Notes under the pieces: generated by a model
What the model was told of the DNA's origin: nothing
Databases searched by the model: none
Seen by the model: the letters and a program-made list of their open reading frames with translations, nothing else
Part shown: piece after piece, positions 1 through 12,672 of the stretch
How the letters are laid out: every line of letters begins with the position of its first letter
Numbering within the stretch: the stretch's first letter is position 1
NCBI RefSeq assembly: GCF_000701405.1
Contig: NZ_JNIV01000040.1
Coordinates: 1 to 39,523, forward strand
Source: Deinococcus marmoris DSM 12784
GTDB lineage: Bacteria > Deinococcota > Deinococci > Deinococcales > Deinococcaceae
Length of the DNA stretch: 39,523 nt
Reading direction: 5' to 3'
Position numbers and translations under genes: made by a program

Positions 1-279
1 GATGGTGGCCTGAACCTGTTCAGGTTCAGGTGGGGTCTTGTAGGTGAACGTTCCCGTTCCTGCGCGGCGTCCAGGGGGCTGGGGATCAGCCTTGCGCGTC
101 TCGCGGCTGAACGGCGCAGCATATTTGCTGTGCCTTTTGCGCTCCAGTTCCTCAATTTGCTTTTTCAGACGAGTGTTTTCGGCACGTAGCGCGTGATTCT
201 CGGCTTCCAACTGCTCGAATCTCTCGGTCTGCTGACGGATGATCTCCAGCACATCACCCTCTGTCAGCGTCCCGGCCAT
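1..279 (-). CDS. IS66-like transposase, N-terminal 93 residues (partial at window edge)
   Basis: The frame opens with ATG at 277-279 and stays open to base 1. Residues about 10-52 form a coiled coil of charged heptads (QLEAENHALRAENTRLKKQI). They are followed by a basic linker with APFSRETRK and GRRAGTGTF motifs. This is the typical N-terminus of transposases of an IS66-like group, where the coiled coil and linker precede a zinc-binding domain and the DDE core. Both of those would lie to the left of the window. A TAGAAT box at 286-291 (minus) lies 6 nt before the ATG, consistent with leaderless transcription. Family assignment is from memory of the linker motif. The DDE residues cannot be checked here. 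Confidence 0.7.
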   Translation of the reverse strand, partial: MAGTLTEGDVLEIIRQQTERFEQLEAENHALRAENTRLKKQIEELERKRHSKYAAPFSRETRKADPQPPGRRAGTGTFTYKTPPEPEQVQATI

Positions 280-341
280 GCCCCGATTCTAGCGAATCCT
301 GCCCGGTTCAGGCCACCGGGTCAGGAGCGCTAATCAGATAC
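1..341 (-). mobile_element. IS66-like insertion sequence, 5' part (runs off left edge)
   Basis: The element reads leftward from a terminal inverted repeat at 327-341 (GTATCTGATTAGCGC read on the minus strand). The same 15 bases occur in the opposite orientation at 465-479, just after the stop codon of a fragment of a similar transposase. This identifies the sequence as the terminal repeat of the element. The other end lies outside the window, so length and target duplication cannot be read. The first bases outside the element are GAGGAAAG (342-349). IS66 elements usually duplicate 8 bp, so this octamer is the predicted duplication. Confidence 0.7.
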
Positions 342-479
342 GAGGAAAGTCTCTCAGTGCAGCAAAAATCTGCTGGGGGCTATCACCTATACCCGCATCA
401 AGAGCGTGGTGGAAACGGCCCGCCTGCGGGGCGAGGATCCCGTGGCCGTGCTGATGGCCCTTCGGCGCTAATCAGATAC
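342..479 (+). pseudogene. 3' remnant of an IS66-like transposase with its terminal repeat
   Basis: An open frame without a start codon runs from the edge of the neighbouring element to TAA at 469-471. It encodes a typical transposase tail (AITYTRIKSVVETARLRGED, then PVAVLMALRR and stop). The terminal repeat GCGCTAATCAGATAC at 465-479 overlaps the stop. This copy is on the plus strand, opposite to the intact copy at its left. The simplest reading is that one copy of the element jumped into another. The missing front of this copy should then lie to the left of the window, unless it has been deleted. The remnant ends 8 bases before the dnaE stop codon. Confidence 0.65.
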
Positions 480-486
480 TGTTGCT

Positions 487-4488
<4,002 letters not shown>

Positions 4489-4605
4489 GCTTTAAGGATA
4501 GGCCGGGGCGGGGACGGGTTTCAGTGACGGGGAGGGGTTGACGGGGCTTTGACTCTCGCCCGCCCAGAACACAGAACTTCTCTGCGCCGCGCTATAACTC
4601 CCCCC

Positions 4606-5589
4606 ATGCAACAGCGCACACTCGGCAAAACCGGCTACGACGTGTCCAGCATCAGCTTCGGGGCCTGGGCCATCGGCGGCACCTGGGGCGAGGTCAGCGA
4701 GGCCGACGCGATGGCCGCGCTTCACAAGGCACTTGACCTGGGGATCAATTTCTTCGACACCGCCGACGTGTACGGCGACGGGCGCAGCGAACGCCTGATC
4801 GCCCGGCTACGGCGCGAGCGCCCGGAAGCCTTTTGCGTGGCAACCAAGGCCGGACGCCGCCTGGACCCGCATACGGCGGGCGGTTACAACCGGGAAAATC
4901 TGCGCGGCTTCATTGAGCGCAGCTTGCAAAATCTGGAAACCGAGACCATAGACCTGCTCCAGCTCCACTGCCCGCCGCCGGAAGTCTACGAGCGGGATGA
5001 AGTCTTCGGCGTGCTGGACGGCTTCGTGGGGGAAGGGCTGCTGCGGGCCTACGGCGTCAGCGTGGAAACGGTAGACGAGGCGCTGACCGCCATCAAGCAT
5101 CCCAACGTCTCCACCGTGCAGATCATCTTCAACGCCTTCCGCCTCAAGCCCGCCGAACAGTTCTTCGCGGAGGCGCGGGAAGCGAATGTGGGCATCCTGG
5201 CCCGCGTGCCACTGGCGAGCGGTCTGCTGACCGGCAAGATGACCCCCCAGAGCAGCTTTGCGTCGGATGACCACCGCAATTTCAACCGGCACGGCGAGGC
5301 GTTCGACAGGGGCGAGACCTTCTCCGGCGTGGACTTTGAAACGGGCCTGCAAGCGGTGGACGAACTGCGCCCGCTCGTTCCCGAAGACCTAACCCTGGCC
5401 GAGTTCGCCCTGCGCTGGATTCTGATGTTTCCCGAAGTGAGCTGCGCCATACCGGGGGCCAAGAATGCCGCCCAGGCCGAGGCCAACGCCCGCGCCGCCG
5501 ATCTGCCGCCGCTGAGTGAGGAGGCGATGCGCGGCGTGGCAGCCGTGTATGACCGCCTGATCCGGCCACAGGTGCAGGACTTGTGGTGA
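4606..5589 (+). CDS. Aldo/keto reductase
   Basis: This is an NADPH-dependent oxidoreductase of the aldo/keto reductase fold, 327 residues. The start [10 protein letters not shown] and the motif [17 protein letters not shown] (catalytic Asp and Tyr) are typical. The catalytic Lys lies in VATKAGRR, and LDLLQLH and the late AIPGAKN cofactor segment are also present. ATG at 4606 is preferred over the longer frame opening at 4549: it begins at the conserved N-terminus, and TATAAC at 4593-4598 lies 7 nt before it. It is divergent from dnaE and followed by jetD on the same strand after 77 bp, but jetD has its own candidate -10 box. The substrate cannot be deduced. The family is broad, with roles in aldehyde detoxification and sugar metabolism. 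Confidence 0.92.
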   Translation: MQQRTLGKTGYDVSSISFGAWAIGGTWGEVSEADAMAALHKALDLGINFFDTADVYGDGRSERLIARLRRERPEAFCVATKAGRRLDPHTAGGYNRENLRGFIERSLQNLETETIDLLQLHCPPPEVYERDEVFGVLDGFVGEGLLRAYGVSVETVDEALTAIKHPNVSTVQIIFNAFRLKPAEQFFAEAREANVGILARVPLASGLLTGKMTPQSSFASDDHRNFNRHGEAFDRGETFSGVDFETGLQAVDELRPLVPEDLTLAEFALRWILMFPEVSCAIPGAKNAAQAEANARAADLPPLSEEAMRGVAAVYDRLIRPQVQDLW

Positions 5590-5666
5590 GTGGTTCATCG
5601 GTGGCAGGCGTGTAACGACGAGGGCTACCGGGCAGGGTCACCCATCCGCATTACACTGGCCGCGCC

Positions 5667-6812
5667 ATGCCCCCCGACGACATCCTGAGCGCCCTGACCC
5701 ACGCCGGGCTGCGGCCTGTGCTGGACGCCGCCCTGCGCCGCTACCGCCGCACGGGAGAACTGGGCCGCTCGCGCCCGGAGCTGAGTGCAGACGCCTGGGC
5801 CGCGCTCTCACGGCTGACCGGACGGCAGGAACGCAAGACGCTCGATCTGGCCGCGCTGGACGCCGCCTTGCAGGCCAGCCGCTACGCCGTGTCGTTGCCG
5901 GAACTGCTGGACACCCTGAACGGTTCGCCTGTGGTGGTTCGGCGGCAGGCCAGACAGGACTTTGAGGCGCAGTGGGCAGAGCTGCTGGCGAGCATAGAGG
6001 ATTTGCCGTGGCAGACGGCGCTCAGGCAGGACACGGCGGGCGCGGCACTTCTGCGGGCGGCGCTGAGAAATGGGAATGGGGATTTGCAGGCCACCCTCCG
6101 GCTCGTCAGTGATGCGCTGGCGGTCACGCGGGCCGAAACGCTGAGTTACCCGGTGCTGGCCGCCCACCTGAGCGGCGACGCGCACGCGCTGGACATGGGT
6201 ACGCTGGCGGGCAACCTGTTGCGGGCCTCCCTGAAGGCGCTGGACATCCCCGAGCCGGAGCGCGACGGCGTGAGCAGCACCGTTCTGGTTGCCAATCTGC
6301 GCGGCCCGGCGTGGCTGAATGCGGCGGCGGGACACTGTCTGGCGCTGCCGTGGCGGGAAGTTGGGGCCAGCACCTTTCAAGCACCTAGAGGCATGCTGTG
6401 GGCGGTGGAAAATCCCAGCGTGTTCGAGGCACTGCACGCCGCGCACCCGCACGCGCCACTGCTGTGTACCAGTGGGCAGCCCAGCGCCGCCGCCTCCGCG
6501 CTGCTGTCGCGGCTGCCCGCAGATACCCGCGTTTATCTGAGTTGTGACCTCGATCTGGGCGGGCTGCGAATCGCCTCTTCCCTGCTGCGCCGCCACGCGC
6601 TGGACTGGCAGCCGTGGCACATGGACGCGGGGGCGCACGCCCTGGCCTGTTCGCGCGGCGCGGCCCCACTGCGGGGCGATCCCACGCCGTACCGCGCAGA
6701 GTTTCCGGGTCTGGTGGAGGCGCTGGCTATAAGCGGCGTCGGCGCGCATCAGGAGAACCTGTTAGCGGAATTGCTGGCGGATGTGGGGCGCGGTCTGTCT
6801 GGGGTGGAATAA
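5667..6812 (+). CDS. jetD: Wadjet type II nuclease subunit JetD (TIGR02679/DUF2399 family)
   Basis: JetD is the Toprim-fold nuclease subunit that cleaves circular DNA recognised by the JetABC condensin. In this 381-residue protein the C-terminal half carries the family motifs. AVENPSVFEAL (about residues 243-253) has the conserved Toprim Glu. LLCTSGQPS follows near 265. CDLDLGGLRIA (about 292-302) gives the Asp-x-Asp pair. HQENLL lies near the end. The N-terminal half is a DNA-binding-type region without obvious motifs. TACACT at 5652-5657 precedes the ATG by 9 nt. In most type II loci jetD follows jetC on the same strand. Here it is on the opposite strand and converges with jetC, 127 bp apart. 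The gene looks intact. Family assignment is from recalled motifs rather than a profile search. Confidence 0.85.
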   Translation: MPPDDILSALTHAGLRPVLDAALRRYRRTGELGRSRPELSADAWAALSRLTGRQERKTLDLAALDAALQASRYAVSLPELLDTLNGSPVVVRRQARQDFEAQWAELLASIEDLPWQTALRQDTAGAALLRAALRNGNGDLQATLRLVSDALAVTRAETLSYPVLAAHLSGDAHALDMGTLAGNLLRASLKALDIPEPERDGVSSTVLVANLRGPAWLNAAAGHCLALPWREVGASTFQAPRGMLWAVENPSVFEALHAAHPHAPLLCTSGQPSAAASALLSRLPADTRVYLSCDLDLGGLRIASSLLRRHALDWQPWHMDAGAHALACSRGAAPLRGDPTPYRAEFPGLVEALAISGVGAHQENLLAELLADVGRGLSGVE

Positions 6813-6835
6813 AGGCGTTGCATCTTGCTCAGGTT

Positions 6836-6901
6836 GGGGCCTGCTCGGTGGTCCCTCACCCCCTTGCTTCGCAAGGCCCCTCTCCCACAAGGAGAGAAGG
6901 G
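6836..6901 (+). repeat. Palindromic intergenic repeat, copy A
   Basis: It lies between the convergent ends of jetD and jetC. It begins GGCCTGCTCGGTGG and CCCTCACCC, then has a hairpin CCTTGC-TTC-GCAAGG (6862-6876) and a second stem CTCTCC/GGAGAG (6880-6895) followed by an A-rich run. Related copies lie at 11041-11100 (plus) and 34634-34714 (minus). The hairpins may also act as a two-way terminator for jetD and jetC. Confidence 0.7.
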
Positions 6902-6939
6902 AAAAAGCAAAACACCGCCCACTATCAACCCTTCTCCCG

Positions 6940-9900
6940 CTAATCCGCCAGCCCGTATTTACGCCCTTCCTGCGCCGACTGGCCGTCCCAGACGAAGCAC
7001 AGGCTACCCACGCTGCTGCCCCGGGCGGTGGCGACGCGGATCAGTTGGTAGGTGGCGGCTCCGCTCAGGGCGGGGGACAGATCGATGCGGCGTTCGCTGG
7101 TGGCGATCCACGACAGTTCCAGATCGTCCATGACGCGGTACAGCGCGCCGATGTTGGCGAGGTCCATACCCGCAAACGCCTCGTCCAGCCCGATCAGGCG
7201 AGGCACACGCGGTCCCAGTTGGTCAAAACGCGCGCCCAGGGCGGCAAACAGGAAGGTGTACAGCACGGCGCTGCGTTCGCCGCCGCTGCGCTGGGCAAAG
7301 GTGCGATCTGTGATTTCCTTCTTGCCGGACGGCGTGACCGACAGGAAGGTGAAGTCGATCCACTCGCGGTAGTCCAGCGCCCGCTCCAGCTCCTGCGCGA
7401 AGGACAGCATGGAATCCGCGCCCGCGCGGGCCTGGAGGTCTCGCACCACGGTCTGCAACTCATCACGCACGCCTGACCACCACGCCTCATTCTGGTGGCT
7501 GGGGTCAATCCGGCCATTGACGCTGCGGGCCAGCGCTTCGGCAGGCTGCCCGGCGGGGGCGCGGGGGCGGCCTTCCAGGTCCAAGCGCTCGTCATGGAAG
7601 CGCAGTTTGTCCAGCGTGGCACGGATGCCCGCCACCCAGTTGGCGGCCTCGCGCTGCTTGCGATCCAGCTCCTCCACCAGTTCGCGGATCAGCTCGGCGT
7701 GGAAGACGCGGGCCTCCTCCTCGGTCAGCAGGGCGCGGGCGGCGTCCAGTTCCCCGGCCAGATACGACAGCAGGGCGTCGGGCATGAGGGTCTGGCCGTC
7801 GTGCGAGAAGCGGGGGCCTTCGGGCGTGAAACGCGGGTGATAGCTGAACGGCGCTTCCAGCATGGGCCGCGCGGCGTCGTATTCCTCGCGCAGCGCGTAG
7901 TCGGCGGCCTGGCGGTCTGTTTCGGAGACGCTGAGGGTGAGATCGGCGGGTTCGGGATGGTCTTCCGCGAGGCGCGGGTGGGCGGCGCGGCGCTCGTCCA
8001 GGGTGCGGATGGCTTCGGCCAGGGCCAGGGCGGCGGCTTCACTGGCCCCCTGCAAACCGGGCAGGCGTTCGGCGGCCAAGCGTCCGCGTTCCTCGGCAGC
8101 GATGCGCTGGCGACTGAGGTTCTGACTGCTGCGCTCCAGCTCGCGCGCCCGGCCCCGCAGCTCGTTCAGGCGGGCGCGCAGTTTGGCGGCGTCGGGGGCG
8201 TCGTGCTGGGCGCGCAGTTGCAGCAGCGTGGCCTGGAGGGCGTCGCGGGTGGCCTCGGCGGTCTGGCGTTCGGTTTCCAGCTCAGTCAGTTCGGCGGCGT
8301 GTTCGAGCAGCTCCGCCGCCAGCGTCTCCAGATCGGCCCCGGCACGTTCCAGCCGTTCGCGCAGATTCCGGGTCTGCGTCCACTGCGCGGCGGCGTCGCG
8401 GTAATCGTTCTGCGCAGCGTTCAGGCTGTCGCGCCCGGCATCGGCATCCAGGGCCAGCGGCGCGAAGGCCAGTTCCAGCGCCTCGCCTGCCCCAGCGGCG
8501 CGGGCCTGGGCCTCGGCCAGTGCGGCCAGCGCCAGCTCCTGCGCCTCGCTGCGGAGGGTCAGGGTGTTCAGGGCCTCGTCACGCCCACGGGCGGCAGTGC
8601 GGCGCTGCTGGCTCAGGTCACGCGGGCCGCGCAGGTAATCCAGTTCGCTTTCGAGCTGCGCCAGCGCGGTTTCCAGCATCTCCAGCTCGGCCTGCGCACT
8701 GTCCAGGCGGTCTTCCACCAGTTCCAGCCCCTCGGCCAGCAGGGCCAGTTGGCGTTCGCGCTCCCGTTCGCGCGCCGCCGCTCCCAGAAAACGCAGCCCC
8801 TCGTCGGACGCGCCGCCCGCCAGCACGCCGTTGTGCCAGTGGCCCGATGCGTCCAGACCCGCCGAACTGCTGCCCGGCTTCAGGGAGAGGCTGCCCAGGA
8901 TCTCCAGCACGCCGTCTGGGGCGTCCTCCTCCGGTTCCAGAACGGCACGCAGACTGTCTTTCTTGGCCTTGATGGCCGCACCCGCAGACAGCAGCGCATC
9001 GGCCAGGTTCGCGCGGCGCAGCACGTCCAGCGCCCCCGCATGCTGATCGGCAGGCACCACCAGCGCCGTGAGCAGCCCGGAGGCCAGCAGCGCGCCTTCC
9101 AGCAGGCCCAGCTCACCCGCACCGTCCAGCGGTTTGACCAGACGGTAGAACGGCTGGGCCGCGATCCCCGCGCCACGCAGTTCGTCCAGCGCACGGGCGC
9201 GGGCAGCAGGCAACGGCGGCTCGGCCCCGCTCTGGTTCTGGAGGCGCTCCAGGCGGTCTTGCAATTCGCTCTGCTCAACCTGGAGCGCCCGCACGCGCTC
9301 CCGCGACAGCGCGCCGTCCTCACGGGCCGCAGCCAGCAGCTCTGCGCCCGCGTCCGCGATGGAGGCAAAGGCATCGGCGATTTCCACCGTCGTTTCCAGG
9401 GCGGTTGCGTAGGCATCGGTGGCCTGGGGCGGCAGCTCCTGACCCGCCCAGTTCAGCGCCTGTGCGCGGGCCGTGAGTTGCGCGCCCGTATCGGTCAGGA
9501 CGGCTTCCAGCGCGGCGGTTCGGTCTTCGAGGCTCTGGCGGGCCAGCGTCGATTGCTCGGCGGCCCGCGCGGCGGCGTCCTGGCGTTCGCTCAGGCGTTC
9601 GGTGTCTCGCTCGTAGACCTTGAAGGCCGTTTCGGCAGCGTCCAGGGCGGCGGCGCGGGCGGGCAGGCTGTCCTCACCATCCCACCAGGGCCGGGCGGCG
9701 ATTTCGGTTTCCAGGCCAGCCAGCGCCGCCGTGTCGGCCTCGTGGGCGGCGGTGGTCTCGCTCTGGCGGGTGCGGGTGCGTTCCTCACGCTCGCGCTCGC
9801 GGCGAATGCGGCCCCGGTTCTGCTCCAGCGCGGCGCGCACCTCGGCCAGCTTGCGCTCGGTGTTGCCGAGCTGGTTTTCCTGGCCGCTGGCCGCGTCTTC

Positions 9901-10944
9901 CAGCGCCTCCAATTCCACGCGCACAGCCCCGGAATCGTGGATCAATGTGGCTTCCTGCGCGGCCAGCTCGGTCAGGAGGGTTGCCTGGGTGGCCGCCTCG
10001 GCACGCGTCGCCTCCAGTTCGGTCTTTGCGGTGTCTGCCCACGCAGCGCTGTCGTGGCGGCGTTTCCAGGCCAGACGGGCGGCGGTCAGGGCGGCGTGAA
10101 AGTTGGCGGTGGCGACGCGGCGCGCGGCCTCGGTCTGGGTGTCCAGCAGGCGCAGGCGTTCGGAGTGGCGATCCAACCTCTCGATGCCGTCGGCCAGCTT
10201 GCCGGTCACGCCCGCCGACAGCGGGGGCAGCGAACGGCGCAGCAATTCGGCGATCTGGGCGGGGCGGACCTCGCGGCCCAGTTTGCTGCCGCGCACGGTC
10301 AGCAGCAGATCCAGGGTGTCCTGAAAATCGCGCTCTCCGGCCCCGTAAATCCGGCGGCGCACCACGCCCGCGTACTCGCCCTGCCCGGAGGCGAACTCGC
10401 CCGGCTGCGGCTCCAGGCGCGTGACCCGTTCGCGCAACACCCGCTCGGTCAGGGGCTGGCCCGCGTCCACCAGATCGAGGCTGACGCCGTCTTCCTCCTG
10501 CCCGGTTCCCACGCGGCCCGGCACCCAGAAGCCCCATTTGCCGATGTTGGTGCTGCCCTCGCTGGCCGACAGCCCCAGGCCGATGGTCTGGTATTCGCCT
10601 TCCGGCGTGCGGAATTCCAGCGCCAGATACGAGCGCCGTCCGCGCTCCTGGAATCCGGCGTCGGGGCCGCCCAGCAGGTAATAGCGCAGATGCCGCCGCT
10701 GCCCACCGAATGGGTCCAGGCGAGCGGGCGCGCTGTCGCCGTCCAGCAGCAGCGTGATGGCCGCCGTGAGCGCCGTGGATTTGCCCGAACCGTTGTGGCC
10801 GGTCAGGAACAGCCGCCCCGCCACAAAATGAAACACCTGCACCGGATACAGCCAGTAATTGACCAGAATCAGCCGGGTGGGCAGCAGCCCGCGCGCCGGG
10901 CGCGTCAACAGGCCCTGAACGTCCTGGGCGGTAAAGAGGGTCAT
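6940..10944 (-). CDS. jetC: Wadjet type II SMC-like ATPase JetC (TIGR02680 family)
   Basis: JetC is the SMC-like motor of the Wadjet condensin, thought to extrude DNA loops and measure small circles before JetD cuts. The 1334 residues fit the family length. Walker A GHNGSGKST is at residues 49-57, after a typical opening RLILVNYWLYPVQVFHF. The ABC signature SGGERSAV lies near 1220 and Walker B LIGLDEAFAGMD near 1248. Between them are long Ala/Glu/Arg/Leu-rich coiled coils, broken near residues 565-660 by a globular hinge-like part (FYRLVKPLDGAGELGLLEG). A TAAACT box (10953-10958, minus) lies 8 nt before the ATG, so the gene probably has its own leaderless promoter. It is separated from jetB by repeats and an IS element. 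A very long open frame on the plus strand here is only its antisense shadow. Confidence 0.93.
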   Translation of the reverse strand: MTLFTAQDVQGLLTRPARGLLPTRLILVNYWLYPVQVFHFVAGRLFLTGHNGSGKSTALTAAITLLLDGDSAPARLDPFGGQRRHLRYYLLGGPDAGFQERGRRSYLALEFRTPEGEYQTIGLGLSASEGSTNIGKWGFWVPGRVGTGQEEDGVSLDLVDAGQPLTERVLRERVTRLEPQPGEFASGQGEYAGVVRRRIYGAGERDFQDTLDLLLTVRGSKLGREVRPAQIAELLRRSLPPLSAGVTGKLADGIERLDRHSERLRLLDTQTEAARRVATANFHAALTAARLAWKRRHDSAAWADTAKTELEATRAEAATQATLLTELAAQEATLIHDSGAVRVELEALEDAASGQENQLGNTERKLAEVRAALEQNRGRIRREREREERTRTRQSETTAAHEADTAALAGLETEIAARPWWDGEDSLPARAAALDAAETAFKVYERDTERLSERQDAAARAAEQSTLARQSLEDRTAALEAVLTDTGAQLTARAQALNWAGQELPPQATDAYATALETTVEIADAFASIADAGAELLAAAREDGALSRERVRALQVEQSELQDRLERLQNQSGAEPPLPAARARALDELRGAGIAAQPFYRLVKPLDGAGELGLLEGALLASGLLTALVVPADQHAGALDVLRRANLADALLSAGAAIKAKKDSLRAVLEPEEDAPDGVLEILGSLSLKPGSSSAGLDASGHWHNGVLAGGASDEGLRFLGAAARERERERQLALLAEGLELVEDRLDSAQAELEMLETALAQLESELDYLRGPRDLSQQRRTAARGRDEALNTLTLRSEAQELALAALAEAQARAAGAGEALELAFAPLALDADAGRDSLNAAQNDYRDAAAQWTQTRNLRERLERAGADLETLAAELLEHAAELTELETERQTAEATRDALQATLLQLRAQHDAPDAAKLRARLNELRGRARELERSSQNLSRQRIAAEERGRLAAERLPGLQGASEAAALALAEAIRTLDERRAAHPRLAEDHPEPADLTLSVSETDRQAADYALREEYDAARPMLEAPFSYHPRFTPEGPRFSHDGQTLMPDALLSYLAGELDAARALLTEEEARVFHAELIRELVEELDRKQREAANWVAGIRATLDKLRFHDERLDLEGRPRAPAGQPAEALARSVNGRIDPSHQNEAWWSGVRDELQTVVRDLQARAGADSMLSFAQELERALDYREWIDFTFLSVTPSGKKEITDRTFAQRSGGERSAVLYTFLFAALGARFDQLGPRVPRLIGLDEAFAGMDLANIGALYRVMDDLELSWIATSERRIDLSPALSGAATYQLIRVATARGSSVGSLCFVWDGQSAQEGRKYGLAD

Positions 10945-11040
10945 TAGGGTTGAGTTTAACGGGTGTTGGGGGGTGGGGTGAAGGGGGGTGAAGGTCTGAA
11001 GGCTGGGAGGGAAAGCGGGGCAGGCGGATTGGGTTGAGGT
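10945..11040 (-). promoter_or_regulatory. jetC upstream region with candidate -10 box
   Basis: TAAACT at 10953-10958 on the minus strand lies 8 nt from the jetC ATG, the distance expected for a leaderless transcript. No convincing -35 box is seen in the C-rich sequence further upstream. The box would make jetC independent of the jetAB promoter, which the IS now separates from it. Confidence 0.5.
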
Positions 11041-11100
11041 TGCTGGGTGGCCCCCTCACCCTTCCGGCGCTGCGCGCCTCCCTCCCTCTCCCACGAGAGG
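11041..11100 (+). repeat. Palindromic intergenic repeat, copy B, split by the IS4 element
   Basis: GGTGGCCCCCTCACCCTTCC, then a GGCGC/GCGCC stem, CTCCCTCCCTCTCCC and ACGAGAGG. It matches copy C (34634-34714, minus) closely and copy A less well. The repeat breaks off at 11100 where the IS begins and resumes beyond the IS at 12546 with the duplicated 11 bases plus AGAGGG, completing the CCCTCTCC/GGAGAGGG stem. The IS therefore landed inside the palindrome. Confidence 0.75.
11090..11100. repeat. Left copy of the 11-bp target-site duplication of the IS4 element
   Basis: CCCACGAGAGG directly abuts the left inverted repeat and is repeated without mismatch at 12546-12556, directly after the right inverted repeat. 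Confidence 0.93.
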
Positions 11101-12545
11101 CTGAGCGCCGCACACATCTTTCTCAGATTTTCAGTTGTGCGTTCCAGCCGAGAAATACCGCCTCAAATCGTTCCAGTCCTCTGCGGAGTGTGATGGTTCC
11201 AGGAAGTCCACTCCCATGCCAGCGGCCCAACCGCGCCAGGATCCAAATGGCCCAGGCGACAGAGTGGTGGGGATGGGGATTGCGCTGTTTGTCAGTGCGG
11301 CCTTCAAGAATGGGGCAGATGCTGTCCATACAGGCGAGTTCTTCCTCCAGGAAGAACTCGCGGGCAGAGGTGATGGCATCGTTGCGGTGCTTGACGAGCG
11401 CGGTCAGTCGATTGGCACTCCAGAGGGTCATCACCCCCAGTTTCATCAGGGCTTCCCCATGATGCAAGGTACTGCTCTCCAAATCGGCACCTCGCGTCTT
11501 CAACGCTGAAAAGACATCCTCCACACGCCAACGGTAGACGTACCATTGAATGAGCTGGAGTGCGTCCTGGAGCTTATTGATGGAATGGGTCGTCAACAGA
11601 ATCCACACCAGGGGCTTTTGTCCAGGCGGGACGTCTTCGGCACGTTCACGCACTTCCAGCGCGCTCAACACGATGTGTTCGGCCTGTTGGCGGGTTTTTT
11701 TGGGTTGGAGAAGGGAGACAGTCGTCCAGCGCAGTTCCATTGTGCTGTGCCGTGCGGTGCGCCTCGTTTTTCGATCTGCGGGAATGTCCAGCTCAAATGT
11801 GGCTGCGAGAGGCTGCCCGGCGAGATCGGCGAACAGCTTGCCCGTGGGGCAAGCTGGGGAAATGGCAATACGGCGATCTTGCTTGGCCCGAGTGAGGAGG
11901 TGATGGCTCTTCACGAAAACCATCTGCCACAGCGCAAAAATGTCCCCTTCTCTGTCGTTGATGAACGTAAGCTGCTTGGCGAGGCGGGGTGAACCCCCAT
12001 CCACCGCACCGATCACGTCAAACCATTTCTGTGATTCCCGGTCACGCCGGTCATGTGATCCGCCTTTGCGCGTCCACAGCGCCAGTGCAGCACACCCGAG
12101 AGGTTGGCCGTGCTGTGGATCCAAAGCGATGCCTTGATGAATGAAGAAGCCTGGGGCGGTGTTGTTCCCCGTCACGCCCAAACCACGGGCATGGTGATAG
12201 CCCTTTTGTGCCTGAAGATTGACTTCGGACGTGTCGCCGACGATCAATAAGTGGTCATGGGCTTGCTCGCGCAGCCGTTGATGGGTATCAGTGACGATGC
12301 CAGAAATGAGAAGGTCAATGTGGGTCGAAGGGTTGTGTAAAAAGCGGCTGTAAGCCGCTTCCTCGGCACGGGTGATCGCGAGCTGCTGAATGGTGGCATC
12401 GGGATGACGAGCAAGAGCCTGAAAAAACTGCTCTGAACGGCGATTCAGTCGAACATCACGGAAACCACAACGCGGGACATCGACTTGAGCTGACGAGGTA
12501 GAAAACGACATTCCTACAGATTAGAAAAATGTGTGTGGCGCTCAG
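11101..12545 (-). mobile_element. IS4-family insertion sequence, 1445 bp, complete
   Basis: Both ends are visible. The inverted repeats are 11101-11123 (CTGAGCGCCGCACACATC and on) and 12523-12545 on the other strand, matching at 21 of 23 positions. An 11-bp direct duplication CCCACGAGAGG flanks the element exactly at 11090-11100 and 12546-12556. This shows a clean transposition, and the identical flanks suggest it is fairly recent. It carries one transposase gene, oriented like jetB and jetC. The element sits in the jetB-jetC gap and interrupts no reading frame. A duplication of 11 bp falls within the 9-12 bp range usual for IS4 elements. Confidence 0.95.
11123..12511 (-). CDS. IS4-family transposase
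   Basis: This is a DDE transposase of 462 residues that cuts and joins the ends of its element. The first catalytic Asp is in IVGDTSEVN (about residue 92) and the second in INDREGD (about 186). The third acidic residue lies in a perfect IS4 signature Y-x2-R-x3-E-x6-K (YVYRWRVEDVFSALK, about 323-337). The Tn5-like N-terminus (FRDVRLNRRSEQFFQ) resembles the DNA-binding part of that branch. The frame is complete, so the enzyme may be active. TAATCT (12518-12523, minus) ends 6 nt before the ATG, within the right inverted repeat. Codon use is less GC-rich than that of neighbouring genes, as expected for a mobile gene. The stop codon lies at the edge of the left inverted repeat. Confidence 0.95.
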   Translation of the reverse strand: MSFSTSSAQVDVPRCGFRDVRLNRRSEQFFQALARHPDATIQQLAITRAEEAAYSRFLHNPSTHIDLLISGIVTDTHQRLREQAHDHLLIVGDTSEVNLQAQKGYHHARGLGVTGNNTAPGFFIHQGIALDPQHGQPLGCAALALWTRKGGSHDRRDRESQKWFDVIGAVDGGSPRLAKQLTFINDREGDIFALWQMVFVKSHHLLTRAKQDRRIAISPACPTGKLFADLAGQPLAATFELDIPADRKTRRTARHSTMELRWTTVSLLQPKKTRQQAEHIVLSALEVRERAEDVPPGQKPLVWILLTTHSINKLQDALQLIQWYVYRWRVEDVFSALKTRGADLESSTLHHGEALMKLGVMTLWSANRLTALVKHRNDAITSAREFFLEEELACMDSICPILEGRTDKQRNPHPHHSVAWAIWILARLGRWHGSGLPGTITLRRGLERFEAVFLGWNAQLKI

Positions 12546-12556
12546 CCCACGAGAGG
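12546..12556. repeat. Right copy of the 11-bp target-site duplication of the IS4 element
   Basis: CCCACGAGAGG, identical to 11090-11100. Joining the two copies restores an uninterrupted palindromic repeat (copy B). Confidence 0.93.
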
Positions 12557-12619
12557 AGAGGGAAATAGCAGGGCACTTGCTTAGGATTTATGCGAAACCA
12601 CCCGACATGCCGATCAACA

Positions 12620-12672
12620 CGTCCTTTTCTCCCTCCCTCTTTATGGGGGAGGGTTGGGGAGGGGGTGAGACG
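12620..12672 (-). repeat. Palindromic intergenic repeat, second family, copy D
   Basis: CTCCCTCCCTC-TTTAT-GGGGGAGGGTTGG forms a stem and continues GGAGGGGGTGAG. Read on the minus strand it matches the sequence at 39108-39154 (CCCTCCCCAACCCTCCCCC). It fills part of the gap between the IS element and the jetB stop codon. Confidence 0.55.

Noticed and set aside
7495..10947. A 1150-codon open frame on the plus strand
   Set aside because: It lies wholly antisense to jetC, whose motifs are clear. The composition (rich in Gly, Gln, Arg, Ala) is what antisense GC-rich coding DNA gives, and no domain is recognisable.
11546..11992. Open frames on the plus strand within the IS4 element
   Set aside because: They lie antisense to the transposase, whose YREK signature and start are clear. 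The IS has a standard single-gene layout.
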